DNA of 58,598 bases, taken from contig CAZJUQ010000004.1 in assembly GCA_964549335.1 (NCBI GenBank), forward strand, positions 1 to 58,598, in the 5' to 3' direction. Origin of the DNA: Sulfidibacterium sp964549335. GTDB lineage: Bacteria; Bacteroidota; Bacteroidia; Bacteroidales; F082. Of the stretch, positions 42,585-52,612 are shown in pieces (position 1 is the first letter of the stretch; each line of letters starts with the position of its first letter). Under the pieces are notes generated by a model, which was not told the origin of the DNA, made no database searches, and saw only the letters and a list, made by a program, of their open reading frames with translations. Made by a program: the position numbers and the translations under genes.

Positions 42585-43154
42585 ATGCGAAAACTGCTGC
42601 AATTTATTTTGATAAAAATTTTCGGTTGGAAAATTACGGGAACAATCCCCGGTCATATTAAAAAGGCTGTTATTATTGTTGCTCCACATACCAGTTTGTG
42701 GGATTTTGTGGTTGGGCGTATTGCCTTTTGGTATCTTGGCGTGGAAGTGAAATTTATGATTAAATCGGAAGCTTTTAAATGGCCCTTCGGATACTTTCTG
42801 GAAAAACTGGGAGGTGTCCCCGTAAAAAGGGGAAGACCCGCCTATCTTTTAATACAAATATTGAGAATGTTTAAAAACAGCGAAACCTTTTTTACCGTAA
42901 TTACCCCCGAAGGAACACGTTCGTTGGTAAAGGAATGGAAGCGTGGTTTTTATGAAATTGCCGTCAAAGCAGGTGTCCCGATAGTGCTCGCCTTTATCGA
43001 TTACAAATATAAAAAAGGAGGACTGGGTCCCGTTTTTTATCCTACCGGCCACTACGAAAAAGATTTGAAAGAGATAGAGAAGTTTTACGAGCGTTTCCAC
43101 GGCAAACACCCCGAACGGTTTAACCTTTACGTAAAAAATATGAAAAACAAATAA
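42585..43154 (+). CDS. 1-acyl-sn-glycerol-3-phosphate acyltransferase-like protein
   Basis: I start at ATG 42585 (MRKLLQFILIK) because a -7 box overlaps the upstream GTG. The 189-residue protein has the PlsC-type motifs: APHTSLWDFVVG with the HX4D catalytic pair, and VTPEGTRS. The pattern matches the family that makes phosphatidic acid or, in some lineages, acylates lipid-linked or other membrane substrates. It would sit at the inner face of the membrane. It precedes a surface DUF5916 protein by ten bases. PlsC itself is possible but the short length leaves the exact acceptor open. Confidence 0.85.
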   Translation: MRKLLQFILIKIFGWKITGTIPGHIKKAVIIVAPHTSLWDFVVGRIAFWYLGVEVKFMIKSEAFKWPFGYFLEKLGGVPVKRGRPAYLLIQILRMFKNSETFFTVITPEGTRSLVKEWKRGFYEIAVKAGVPIVLAFIDYKYKKGGLGPVFYPTGHYEKDLKEIEKFYERFHGKHPERFNLYVKNMKNK

Positions 43155-43164
43155 TAGTTGAAAA

Positions 43165-45777
43165 TTGAAAAAGACAATCTTTATAGTAACACTCGTACTG
43201 TTTAGTGTTTTGGGCGCTTCGGCTCAGAGAAGTTATACCGCCGTTGTAATCAAAGGAAAAGCTCCGCATATTGACGGAAAAATTGACAAAGTTTGGGATT
43301 TGGCACCGTGGACAGGAGATTTTACGCAATATGAGCCGTATAACGGTAAAAAACCATCGCAGAAAACGGCTTTTAAAATTTTGTATAACGACAATAACCT
43401 CTATGTTTTAATAAAGTGTTACGATACCGAACCCTTGAAAATTGAAAACCGTCTTTCGCGCAGGGATAACTTTGAAGGCGACTGGGTGGCGGTTGCAATA
43501 GACAGTTACGACGATAATCTTACGGCATTTGCCTTTTCGGCCTCGGCATCAGGGGTAAAAGGTGACGTTAAATTCTCCAGCGACGATAAAATGGATATTA
43601 CATGGGATGCCAAATGGTACCTGAAAACAGCCATAGAAGACGACGGCTGGATTGCCGAAATGCGTATCCCTTTTAATCAGTTGCGATTCTCAAAAAGTAT
43701 AAAACACGAATGGGGTTTGCAGGTCTTGCGTAAAATTTTCAGAAAACAGGAAACCTCGGTGTGGAATCCCGTATCCAAAGAGGTTTCGGGTTGGGTGAGC
43801 CATTTCGGTATCTTAAAGGGTATTGATAACATAAACCCCAAAAAAGAGGTTGAGCTTGTTCCATACATTATGGGAAACCTCGAAACAAGTGAAAAAGAGG
43901 AGGGAAACCCTTTTGCCACCGGACATTCGTGGAACTATTCCGCCGGTCTCGACGGCAAAGTGGCGGTTACCAACGACCTGACACTGAATTTTACTATAAA
44001 TCCCGATTTCGGACAAGTTGAAGCCGACCCCTCCGAGGTTAATCTCACGGCTTTTGAAACCTATTTTCAGGAAAAACGCCCCTTTTTTATAGAAGGAAAC
44101 AACATATTTAGCTTTCCTGTATCGGCGGGAGCAAATCCTTACGACAAAGAGAGCCTCTTTTATTCGAGAAGAATAGGAAGGGCACCTCACTATTATCCTC
44201 CGTTGTCGCAAAACGAATATGCCAAAATGAACAATACTACACGTATTCTCGGAGCCTTTAAATTGTCGGGTAAGACAAAAAACGGTTGGTCGATTGGAGT
44301 TATGGAGTCGTTAACCAACAAAGAGACGGCATTGATAGACAGTGCCGGAAAGCGCTCCCGTGAAACCGTAGAGCCGTTGACAAATTTCTTTAACACACGT
44401 ATTCAAAAAGACCTGAAAGGGGGAAATACCATCGTGGGAGGTATGATTACGGCAACAAACCGTTTTATTAACGATTCAGCATTGCTGTTTTTGCCCGATG
44501 CGGCTTATACGGGAGGGGTCGATATTACACAGTATTGGAAAAACAGGGCTTATAAATTGTCGGCAAAGTTGGTGGCAAGCAGCGTTAGCGGTAGCAATGA
44601 GGCTATAACGGATTTGCAAAGGGCACCCCAACGGTATTTCCAAAAACCCGACGGAATTAACAGCGTTGACAGTACGTTAAGGCTACTGCAAGGTACCGGC
44701 GGCGGGTTCGAAATTGCCAAAATAGGAAAAGGACACTGGCGTTACGGCGTAAGGTCAACATGGCTTAGCCCTAAACTCGAAATTAACGACCAAGGTTACC
44801 TCTTTATTTCCGACCTTATTAAAGAGAGTACTTGGGGTAGTTACGAAATTTGGGAGCCTTTTTCCATCTTCAGAAGCATGAGTTTCCGTATGTCGCAGTG
44901 GAGTAATTGGGATTTCTCGTTCAGAAATACTATTAGCGGATTATATTTCGGCTTTGACACGCAATTTAAAAACTATTGGTCGTTTTCAACAGGTATGCAC
45001 CGGGGCGGATACGAACTTAACAGACACGAACTTAGAGGAGGCCCCTCGTTGTTGGAACCGGGAAGCTGGAACTTTAATTTTCACATAGGTACCAACGAAT
45101 CGAAAAAACTTAGTGCGGGAATACACATGGGGTTTGGAATGAGTGACCAAAATTTCGGAAATTCCTTTAATGCAGGACTTATTGTTTTTTATCAACCGTT
45201 GCCCTTTTTGCAAATTTCGGTTGAGCCTTCGTACACAAATCAACAAACAGGTCTTATTTATGTGGGAACTTTCGATGTTAACAACACACCGCTATACCTG
45301 ACATCAAGCATAGTTAGAAATATTGCAAGGGTTGATTTCAGGTTTAATGTTTATTTGAACCCCGATTTGTCAATTCAGTATTGGGGACAACCTTTCTACT
45401 TTTCGGGCGATTATTTCGGCTTTAAAAAGGTTACAAATCCCGAACATAAGGATTTCGACAGCCAGTTTTACAAGTACCATGATAATGAAATTGTATTTGA
45501 CGGAGAATCGGGTAGATATGAAATAGACGATAATGGCGACGGTAAAGCTGATTATTCGTTCGGTAATCCCGATTTCAATTTTGCCGAATTTCGTTCCAAT
45601 TTGGTTTTGCGGTGGGAGTACCAACCGGGTTCGGTGCTCTACTTTGTGTGGTCGCAAGGTGGCTCCGGATATTCGGGCGAAGGGGTTTTCGATTTTGACA
45701 ATGCAATGGATTTGCTCGGAAATTGGGCGGACAACAACGTATTTCTTGTGAAATTTTCATACAGGATAAGCATGTAA
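43165..45777 (+). CDS. DUF5916 surface protein with CBM9-like domain
   Basis: The start is TTG 43165 (MKKTIFIVTLVLF); no ATG fits better. The 870-residue protein has a signal peptide (ending GASAQ), an N-terminal CBM9-like beta-sandwich (HIDGKIDKVWDLAPWTGDFTQ, FKILYNDNNLYVLIKCYD), and a long C-terminal DUF5916 region of amphipathic strands (PYIMGNLETSE, INPDFGQVEADPSEVNLTAFE, FFQEKRPFFIEG), which forms an outer-membrane barrel in predictions for the family. It ends in FLVKFSYRISM, the type of aromatic-ended last strand common in outer-membrane barrels. DUF5916 proteins are common in Bacteroidota, often near secretion or proteolysis genes; function is unproven. The gene precedes the 45790 protein by twelve bases. 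Confidence 0.85.
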   Translation: MKKTIFIVTLVLFSVLGASAQRSYTAVVIKGKAPHIDGKIDKVWDLAPWTGDFTQYEPYNGKKPSQKTAFKILYNDNNLYVLIKCYDTEPLKIENRLSRRDNFEGDWVAVAIDSYDDNLTAFAFSASASGVKGDVKFSSDDKMDITWDAKWYLKTAIEDDGWIAEMRIPFNQLRFSKSIKHEWGLQVLRKIFRKQETSVWNPVSKEVSGWVSHFGILKGIDNINPKKEVELVPYIMGNLETSEKEEGNPFATGHSWNYSAGLDGKVAVTNDLTLNFTINPDFGQVEADPSEVNLTAFETYFQEKRPFFIEGNNIFSFPVSAGANPYDKESLFYSRRIGRAPHYYPPLSQNEYAKMNNTTRILGAFKLSGKTKNGWSIGVMESLTNKETALIDSAGKRSRETVEPLTNFFNTRIQKDLKGGNTIVGGMITATNRFINDSALLFLPDAAYTGGVDITQYWKNRAYKLSAKLVASSVSGSNEAITDLQRAPQRYFQKPDGINSVDSTLRLLQGTGGGFEIAKIGKGHWRYGVRSTWLSPKLEINDQGYLFISDLIKESTWGSYEIWEPFSIFRSMSFRMSQWSNWDFSFRNTISGLYFGFDTQFKNYWSFSTGMHRGGYELNRHELRGGPSLLEPGSWNFNFHIGTNESKKLSAGIHMGFGMSDQNFGNSFNAGLIVFYQPLPFLQISVEPSYTNQQTGLIYVGTFDVNNTPLYLTSSIVRNIARVDFRFNVYLNPDLSIQYWGQPFYFSGDYFGFKKVTNPEHKDFDSQFYKYHDNEIVFDGESGRYEIDDNGDGKADYSFGNPDFNFAEFRSNLVLRWEYQPGSVLYFVWSQGGSGYSGEGVFDFDNAMDLLGNWADNNVFLVKFSYRISM

Positions 45778-45789
45778 CATATTTGCCAA

Positions 45790-48222
45790 ATGAAAAAACT
45801 ATTATCACAATTTTTGCTCTTAATCTCTTTTTTGTCGGTTTCTATTTCACCTGTTGTGGCTCAAACCTGGTTTAACGGACTTGATGTTTACGATACTGCC
45901 GTTAATTGGATAAATGTGAAAGCGGTAAAAAATCAGGCTTCGTACTCTCAAATTTTGTGTTCACGGGCAACGCCCCGGGCGCAGTACGGCCTCGGCGTTT
46001 ACAATCCTTTTCCTGAACATGTGCGGGGAAAAAATACCATTGTTAAGGTAAGCGGTTTTGTTAAAATTCCCGGCGAAAATTCATCGGGATTGTATGTTGT
46101 TACTCTTGAAAAGTACGGAAAAACGGTATATTGGATGGGTATTGACTTGTCCAAAGCCGTAAAAGACAGATACCATTGGTTTCCCTTTTCGGGCTCCGTT
46201 TTGGTTCCTGCCGGAATAACCCGTACGGGAATGGTAAAAGCCTATTTGTGGAACAACCGTAAAAAAGGCGACATTTTTATTGACGATTTAAAGTTTGAAT
46301 TTAAAATTAACAACGATCCCTCGTTTTTGCCGGAGGTGAAAATTGATGATGTAAAAGAGAACGGAACGGCAGGCAAGGTTTTGTTTCAAAATGGCTTTTA
46401 TAAAATTATCTATTTCGAAAACGATACGGTTTTAAACCTGTATGACCGCAACGGAAATATGCTCGTTTCCGGTATTTTGTATTATTCCGAATCTGTTTCG
46501 GAAAACGATACTGTAACTATTTTGTCGAAATGGAATTTGAAACGTGTTAAAAACGGAATGGGGAAAACCGATTTGTTATTTTTCACCGAAAACATGTTGA
46601 CAAAAAACCGTTTGGAAATTGTTTGCGGAAAAAATTCCGGAAAAATAGATTTTTTTGTTTCGGTAAAACATAAAAAAGAGCAAAATGTTTTAAGAAGTTC
46701 GCTTTTAATAAACAGCAGGGTAGGAGTGAGCGAGGTGTTCCGTTCCAACAGGCAATCTGATACATCCGCTTTCCAAAAAGAGTATTGGCTTGATAAAGAG
46801 GGGGTGGCTTTCGGCAGGGGCAAGGCTTCGTGGTTTATTTACCATACCGTTGATATATCGTCGTTGCAACTTAACACCGGACAAAACCGCCTTGTTGTCA
46901 ATCTCGATTACGAAAAAGACCACCCCTTTATGAGGTTTCCGCTTCAACCCGATTCCGTTGACTGGAAAGTGGATTTGTCGTCGTCGGTATATTCAAAGGG
47001 AGATAAATTTGTAAAAACTTTTTGCATTTATGCAGGTTTCAAAACGGAACCTTTACCCCGTTTTATGAAAAATCCTTACGGGTACCCTTCAACATACATA
47101 TGGACCGAACATGCCGACTATTCCGATATAAGAACCAACCGTGCCGTGTATTTCGGAAACGAAAATATAAAAGAACCGGAAAAAGCAACGGGAGGCTTTG
47201 TGAAATACGGCATTCCCGTAACAAAAAGTGTCTTTTACGATAATCCCGACAGTGTAACAAATACAAACGACTCGGGAGGAGTGTTCAACTCTTTGGAATG
47301 TTCGCTGAAAGATGATACGGCTTTTGCTGATTTCCTGTTTAAGATAAAGGATTACAATACGGAGATATGTTTGCACACCCCCGAACAGTACACCACCACC
47401 CGTGAGCGTCTTGAAACGGCATTGAAATATATGCAGCGGAATTTCGGCTCCAAAACATGGATAGACCACGGCAACAATAACGGATTGCAAAACAACCGCG
47501 AAGATTTGATATGCGACGGCACTATAAAAGGCTCGCCCTATTATGCCCTCGATTTGTGGGAAAAGTACGGTATAAAGTATTTGAATGATGAATTTTACGA
47601 AGAGATGAACCTGTTTGCTGGTTGGAGTTTTAACTCTTCAATAGAGAAACCTTATCGCGGTTTCGGCGATTTTTTCCCTAAACCCGATTATTGGAAACAT
47701 ACTACACGTACAGGCGGTATATATCATTGGCCCAATACCAAGGTGTTGTATGTTCAAAGCGAACGTATGTGGAGTTATCTTTTCAATCCCGTACAGTTTT
47801 TGTTGTTTATAAACAATTGGGGTACCGAAATAAACCATTGTTATCCTGCAAGGGTTAACCGCTCAAAGGCTTTTTGGTCGTACGATGCCGGCGGTAATAT
47901 CGTATCGTCGCCGGGATTTGATAAAACATTGAATTACATGAAAAGCCTTAACGAAAAAGGACTCTTGTATTTATCTACATTGCAAGGTTATCTGGATTAC
48001 CGCACGGCTGTTGACAAGCTGCAATACACGGTACTACCTTACGGGGTGATAAAAATAACCAATACCTCTGACAGCGATTTGAAAGGTTTGTCGTTTGCCG
48101 TAAAAGCCGGTGCCGTACTGGTAAACGGTTTAAAACCGCACCAAAAACATTTTGAAAACAACCTTGTTTTTTGGTTCGATTTGAAAAAAGGCGAAACGGC
48201 AACAATCCGTTGTGTTAATTGA
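45790..48222 (+). CDS. Secreted protein, possible polysaccharide-deacetylase-like
   Basis: An 810-residue protein with a signal peptide (ending SPVVAQ) that follows the DUF5916 gene by twelve bases. The N-terminal 180 residues look like a carbohydrate-binding beta-sandwich (GLYVVTLEKYGKTVYWMG). The middle region from about residue 430 has short runs reminiscent of a NodB-type deacetylase fold (WTEHADYSD, EICLHTPEQYTTT, KTWIDHGNNNG), with His residues placed as metal ligands might be. This is resemblance by eye and not a secure domain call. The C-terminus is a beta domain. If it deacetylates a polymer it could act on the exopolysaccharide; that is inference. Confidence 0.6.
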   Translation: MKKLLSQFLLLISFLSVSISPVVAQTWFNGLDVYDTAVNWINVKAVKNQASYSQILCSRATPRAQYGLGVYNPFPEHVRGKNTIVKVSGFVKIPGENSSGLYVVTLEKYGKTVYWMGIDLSKAVKDRYHWFPFSGSVLVPAGITRTGMVKAYLWNNRKKGDIFIDDLKFEFKINNDPSFLPEVKIDDVKENGTAGKVLFQNGFYKIIYFENDTVLNLYDRNGNMLVSGILYYSESVSENDTVTILSKWNLKRVKNGMGKTDLLFFTENMLTKNRLEIVCGKNSGKIDFFVSVKHKKEQNVLRSSLLINSRVGVSEVFRSNRQSDTSAFQKEYWLDKEGVAFGRGKASWFIYHTVDISSLQLNTGQNRLVVNLDYEKDHPFMRFPLQPDSVDWKVDLSSSVYSKGDKFVKTFCIYAGFKTEPLPRFMKNPYGYPSTYIWTEHADYSDIRTNRAVYFGNENIKEPEKATGGFVKYGIPVTKSVFYDNPDSVTNTNDSGGVFNSLECSLKDDTAFADFLFKIKDYNTEICLHTPEQYTTTRERLETALKYMQRNFGSKTWIDHGNNNGLQNNREDLICDGTIKGSPYYALDLWEKYGIKYLNDEFYEEMNLFAGWSFNSSIEKPYRGFGDFFPKPDYWKHTTRTGGIYHWPNTKVLYVQSERMWSYLFNPVQFLLFINNWGTEINHCYPARVNRSKAFWSYDAGGNIVSSPGFDKTLNYMKSLNEKGLLYLSTLQGYLDYRTAVDKLQYTVLPYGVIKITNTSDSDLKGLSFAVKAGAVLVNGLKPHQKHFENNLVFWFDLKKGETATIRCVN

Positions 48223-48227
48223 CGGTT

Positions 48228-49028
48228 TTACAAATTCAACTTCATCTGTATTGCTTCCACCTTTTTGCGTAGCTCTTTTACCTCTTGAGCCAGTTGGTCT
48301 TTCTCTTTGTTCGGTTCGGGCACTTCCGAGCTGATGTAATTAACGAATTTCCAAACTTCGATAATTTCGTTTACGGGCAATTCAAAAGGTAAATAGAGGG
48401 GATTAAGCGAGTGGAACTTTATTTTGCCTTCATCTTTTATTTTGTTCTCGAGAACCTTGAATACAATGCCGTCGTTTTTTGTGAGTACTATGTATGCGTG
48501 GTGGCTGCGTATGTCGTTCCAGTCTTGTACAAATTCGCCGGTAACGTACGAGCCGTCGGGTATCGGAAGCATTGAGTCGCCGCTGACCTGAAAAGTGCGG
48601 TACTTTTTTTGTTTCGATAAAAACGGCAATTTGAAAGTGGGTAGCACTTTTATGTAATCGGGGTCGGCATAACCGGTAGCATAACCGGCTTTTGCTTTCT
48701 CGTTTACCAATTCTATGTTCTCTTCGTTATCCCTGTCCACGGTGGTGGTAAGTATCCTGAGGTTGCTGCCTTTTATGTATATGTCGTACCCGCGTTCCAG
48801 TTGCGAGAGTTGGCTTTCGGATAGCGACGACAAATCGACTTTTACCAGTGTGTCGATGGCTATGCCGTAATATTCCGAGAATGCCGTCATTGCCTTTATT
48901 CCGGGTTGTGCAACTCCGTTTTCGTATCCGCTGAGTGTCGAACGTTTCATGTTTAACGCCAGCGCCACCTCGTCTTGGGTGCGCCCTTTGCGTTTTCTCA
49001 ATAGTTTTATGTTCTCTTTGAAATACAT
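48228..49028 (-). CDS. XRE/S24 LexA-like repressor
   Basis: A 266-residue regulator. Residues 1-60 form a helix-turn-helix of the XRE type (LRKRKGRTQDEVALALNMKRSTLSGYENG). A linker leads to an S24 peptidase-like domain with a candidate cleavage site near AKAGYATGY, the catalytic Ser in VSGDSMLPI and Lys in FKVLENK. Proteins of this build, like LexA, CI and Bacteroides self-cleaving repressors, relieve repression when RecA is activated. It is divergent from dinB with 161 bases between ATGs, which suggests it controls dinB and itself. The C-terminal coiled coil (about 240-266) is an addition not found in LexA. Confidence 0.88.
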   Translation of the reverse strand: MYFKENIKLLRKRKGRTQDEVALALNMKRSTLSGYENGVAQPGIKAMTAFSEYYGIAIDTLVKVDLSSLSESQLSQLERGYDIYIKGSNLRILTTTVDRDNEENIELVNEKAKAGYATGYADPDYIKVLPTFKLPFLSKQKKYRTFQVSGDSMLPIPDGSYVTGEFVQDWNDIRSHHAYIVLTKNDGIVFKVLENKIKDEGKIKFHSLNPLYLPFELPVNEIIEVWKFVNYISSEVPEPNKEKDQLAQEVKELRKKVEAIQMKLNL

Positions 49029-49124
49029 GGCTCTTTATTTTTATAAATAATATCTGTTTTTACGTTTTATATGATGCGGTTTGTTTACTGAATTTTTATT
49101 TCCTCATTTTCTTTTTTTATTATT

Positions 49125-49157
49125 AAAATGATTATATTGTAGTCCGGAAAATGATTA
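49125..49157. promoter_or_regulatory. Direct repeat in the repressor-dinB intergenic region
   Basis: AAAATGATTA occurs at 49125-49134 and again at 49148-49157, 23 bases apart, about two helical turns. The second copy overlaps the alternative dinB ATG at 49151. It could be a tandem operator for the divergent repressor. No palindrome was seen. Confidence 0.35.
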
Positions 49158-49189
49158 AAAACACGTCAAAGATAGGAAATATTTTTCAA

Positions 49190-50365
49190 ATGTCAAGAAA
49201 ATGGTCGGAAAATATTCAAAAAGTTGATAACCGTACTATTGTCCATTTTGATTTGGACACCTTTTTTGTCTCTGTTGAACGGTTAAAAAATTCGGGGTTG
49301 AAGGGTAAACCCGTAATTGTCGGCGGCATATCCGACAGGGGAGTGGTGTCGAGTTGCAGTTACGAGGCGCGCCGTTTCGGGGTTCATTCGGCGATGCCGG
49401 TGCGCATGGCAAAGAGGTTATGCGGCGATGCGGTATTTATAAAGGGCGATATGGAGTTGTACGCCAAATATTCGCGGCTGGTAACCGATATTATTGCCGA
49501 TAGTTCTCCCGTTTTCGAGAAGGCGTCTATTGATGAGTATTATATCGACATTACCGGTATGGACCGTTTTTTCGGCAGTTTGAAATGGGCACACGAATTG
49601 CGCCGTCGCATAATAAAAGAGTCGGGATTGCCCGTTTCTTTCGGCTTGTCGGTAAACAAGACGGTATCGAAGATAGCTGCCGGAGAAGCTAAACCCAATG
49701 GAGAGAGGTATGTGCCGGGCAAAAACGTAAAACCGTTTTTGTGGCCATTGTCAATTGCCAAAATACCTTTGATAGGGCGGAAAAATTACAAGTTGTTACG
49801 CTCTATGGGAGTTGCCGACATTTTTACATTGAGTAAAATACCTCCCGAGATGATGATGCGTGTTTTGGGTAAAAACGGCATTGTTATTTGGGAGAGGGCA
49901 AACGGTATTGACAATACTCCCGTTGTTCAACATTCCGAACGCAAATCGATGAGCAAAGAACACACCTTCGACAGCGATACAACCGATATTAAACTGTTGC
50001 GGAATGTCGTAATAGGTATGGTTGAAAATCTGGCTTTCGATTTGAGGCGCAGCGGGCGTCTTGCCGGTTGTGTGACGGTAAAGATACGCTATTCCGATTT
50101 CGATACCCATACCTTGCAAAAGGTTATACCTTATACTTCGTTCGACCACATTTTGACCGGTGTTGCACTCGGGCTTTTCGAAAGGTTGTATAAACGGAGG
50201 GTTTTAATAAGGCTTATAGGTGTAAAATTCAGCCGTCTTACTCCCGGGTGCTTACAGTTGAGTCTGTTCGACGAAAAACCGCAGCTGGCAGATTTGTACC
50301 AGGCCATGGATGCCGTAAGGATAAAATACGGAAAACATGCAGTGTGCCGTGCCGCAGCATTGTGA
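49190..50365 (+). CDS. dinB: DNA polymerase IV (Y-family)
   Basis: I begin at ATG 49190 (MSRKWSENIQ), with an AGGAAA stretch just upstream; ATG 49151 is in frame and also possible. The 391-residue Y-family polymerase has IVHFDLDTFFVSVE (first metal Asp and steric-gate Phe), SCSYEARRFGVHSAMP, SIDEYYIDITG (catalytic Asp-Glu), and the GLSVNKTVSKIAAGEAKPNG region. It copies across damaged DNA at low fidelity. It is divergent from an S24 repressor, a natural SOS arrangement. The C-terminus ends without a clear beta-clamp motif. The sequence differs slightly from E. coli DinB (DLDTFF instead of DMDAFF), which is common in Bacteroidota copies. Confidence 0.93.
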   Translation: MSRKWSENIQKVDNRTIVHFDLDTFFVSVERLKNSGLKGKPVIVGGISDRGVVSSCSYEARRFGVHSAMPVRMAKRLCGDAVFIKGDMELYAKYSRLVTDIIADSSPVFEKASIDEYYIDITGMDRFFGSLKWAHELRRRIIKESGLPVSFGLSVNKTVSKIAAGEAKPNGERYVPGKNVKPFLWPLSIAKIPLIGRKNYKLLRSMGVADIFTLSKIPPEMMMRVLGKNGIVIWERANGIDNTPVVQHSERKSMSKEHTFDSDTTDIKLLRNVVIGMVENLAFDLRRSGRLAGCVTVKIRYSDFDTHTLQKVIPYTSFDHILTGVALGLFERLYKRRVLIRLIGVKFSRLTPGCLQLSLFDEKPQLADLYQAMDAVRIKYGKHAVCRAAAL

Positions 50366-50386
50366 CGGGTTAAACAACCTCTTTTA

Positions 50387-52462
50387 TTATTGTTGTTGTG
50401 TTTTGCCGTTTTTTTCCAGTTTTTTAAAATAATCGTACAATGCAAATTGACTGCGGAGAGCTTTTTCGCCTTTGCCCGGTTTTTTGTATTCGTTCATTTT
50501 TTTTCCGTTGATATAACGGCTTTTTACATTGTCGTTTATTTGTGTTTGAAGCATATACATTATCTCCTTTTGGATATTTTTATCGTAAACCGGACAAGCT
50601 ACCTCGAAACGGTGGTCGAAATTTCTTATCATCCAGTCGGCTGACGATATGTAATATTTCGGTTCGCCGCCGTTGGCGAAAACCATTATACGGCTGTGTT
50701 CAAGAAAACGGTCAACAATTCCCGTTACGGTAATATTTTCGCTTACACCTTTAATGCCGGGGATTAAAACGCAGATGCCTCGGCACAATATTGTTATTTT
50801 TACGTTTGCTTGCGATGCCTGATAAAGTTTTTTTACCGTTTTTTCGTCAACCAGATTATTGAGTTTAAGTATTATCCATGCCTCTTTTCCCGATTTGGCG
50901 TTTTTAATTTCCCTGTTTATAAGTTTAATTATTTTATCTCTTAAAAAATACGGAGCTACCAAAAGGTGTTTGAATTTGGGCGGAGTATATGGTGACTCGA
51001 AAAGGTGGAACAGCATGTTTACCTCTTTGGCTATTTCCTGGTTTACGGTAAACAGGCTGTCGTCGGCATAAACCGTTGCCGTCTGTTCGTTGAAATTGCC
51101 GGTGCTTATATTGGCATAATAGATGTTTTGTCCGTTTTCTTTTCTGCGTATCAGCATAAGTTTGGCGTGGACTTTATATCCGGGGAGGGTTTTAATTATT
51201 TTCACCCCCTCCTCTTTAAGCCGTTCGGCCCAATAGATATTTGCTTTTTCGTCGAAACGGGCTTGAATTTCGAGAAAAACGGTAACGTTTTTGCCGTTTC
51301 TGGCGGCATTTATCAAGGAATTTATAACGTTGGAGTTTCGTGCCGCCCTGTAAAAAGTCATTTTAATGGCTCTTACTTTGGGGTCGATTGATGCTTCGCG
51401 GAGCAAATCAACAAGGTATTGAAACTGTTGATAAGGATAGTGGAGCATTAAATCTTTTTTGCCAATCTCTTTTATGATGCTCGAATAGTCGGGAAGTCTG
51501 TAATATTTTAACGGGGGCATGGGGGGATATACCAACGATTTGTCGCCCAGTGAGGGAAATCCGATAAAGTCTCTGAAATTGTGGTATCTGCTACCGCCGC
51601 GCAAACTGTCGGTATCGGAGATTTTCAGCTTTTTCAATAGTTTGTTAAGAAGTTCGGGAGGTATTTCGTTGTCGTAAACAAATCTGACGGGCATTCCCCG
51701 TTTTCGCTTTTTTACACTTTCGCTCATCAGTTCGTAAAAACTTTTTGAGATGTCGTGGTCGATATCGAGTTCGGCATCGCGGGTGAATTTTATGGTGTAT
51801 GCATTAAAAGTATCGTAACCGAAAGGACGGAAAATCTGGTCGAGCGAATATCTTATTACGTCGTCGAGAAGAATTATATATTTGTTTTTACCGGTGGAAG
51901 GCAATTGTAAAAATCTGGAGAAATGGTTTGTGGGTACCATAATCAGGGCATAATCGTTGGAGAGGTTTCCCGTGGAGTCGCTCAAAACCACTGCCAGATA
52001 GATGTACTTGTCGCGCAACGAATCGGAGCTTTGAAGACTGTTTACCATTATGGGGAAAAGCAGGGGGCGTACTTTGTCGTGAAAATATTGCTTAACGAAT
52101 TCGCCCTGTTTTTTTGTAAGTTCGGTCTCTTTTACAAAACGTATATGGTAGTTGTTTTTCAACTCTTCCTTTATTTGAATAAAAGTTTCGTTAAACAGTT
52201 TTTCCTGGGTTTCCACAAGGTTTAAAACCTCTTTGAGCACTTTTGAGGGATTGTATCCGGGATTCTCCTCTTTGGTTTTGCCTACCTGTATCATCCTCTT
52301 AAGAGTGGCAACACGTACCCTGAAAAATTCGTCGCGATTGTTGGAATATATACCCAAAAAACGCAACCGTTCTATCAAGGGGTTGTTGTTGTCCATGGCT
52401 TCTTGTAAAACCCTGTGATTGAAATGCAGCCAGGATATTTCCCTGTTTATTATGTTACGCAT
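50387..52462 (-). CDS. ppk1: Polyphosphate kinase 1
   Basis: I choose ATG 52462 (MRNIINREISWLHFNHRVL), the usual PPK1 start; an upstream ATG at 52519 is open but adds an extra 19 residues. The 691-residue enzyme has the phosphohistidine region GYKVHAKLMLI, STGNFNEQTATVYAD, and FLEHSRIMVFANG followed by YYISSADWMIRNFDHR. It reversibly forms polyphosphate from ATP at the membrane. It converges with dinB (21 bases apart) and is divergent from recX. No PPX gene is next to it. The catalytic histidines are present, so it should be active. Confidence 0.96.
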   Translation of the reverse strand: MRNIINREISWLHFNHRVLQEAMDNNNPLIERLRFLGIYSNNRDEFFRVRVATLKRMIQVGKTKEENPGYNPSKVLKEVLNLVETQEKLFNETFIQIKEELKNNYHIRFVKETELTKKQGEFVKQYFHDKVRPLLFPIMVNSLQSSDSLRDKYIYLAVVLSDSTGNLSNDYALIMVPTNHFSRFLQLPSTGKNKYIILLDDVIRYSLDQIFRPFGYDTFNAYTIKFTRDAELDIDHDISKSFYELMSESVKKRKRGMPVRFVYDNEIPPELLNKLLKKLKISDTDSLRGGSRYHNFRDFIGFPSLGDKSLVYPPMPPLKYYRLPDYSSIIKEIGKKDLMLHYPYQQFQYLVDLLREASIDPKVRAIKMTFYRAARNSNVINSLINAARNGKNVTVFLEIQARFDEKANIYWAERLKEEGVKIIKTLPGYKVHAKLMLIRRKENGQNIYYANISTGNFNEQTATVYADDSLFTVNQEIAKEVNMLFHLFESPYTPPKFKHLLVAPYFLRDKIIKLINREIKNAKSGKEAWIILKLNNLVDEKTVKKLYQASQANVKITILCRGICVLIPGIKGVSENITVTGIVDRFLEHSRIMVFANGGEPKYYISSADWMIRNFDHRFEVACPVYDKNIQKEIMYMLQTQINDNVKSRYINGKKMNEYKKPGKGEKALRSQFALYDYFKKLEKNGKTQQQ

Positions 52463-52612
52463 GTTATATCTCTTTTTTCTTATTGATATATGATTGACTT
52501 TCGATGTAAAAATAAACAAAATGTTAATTACTCGTTAATATCTTGTGGCGGCTATTTTCTAAACCGGGTTAAAAAACATTAATTTAGTAGCATAAAATTA
52601 ATATAGACGGTT

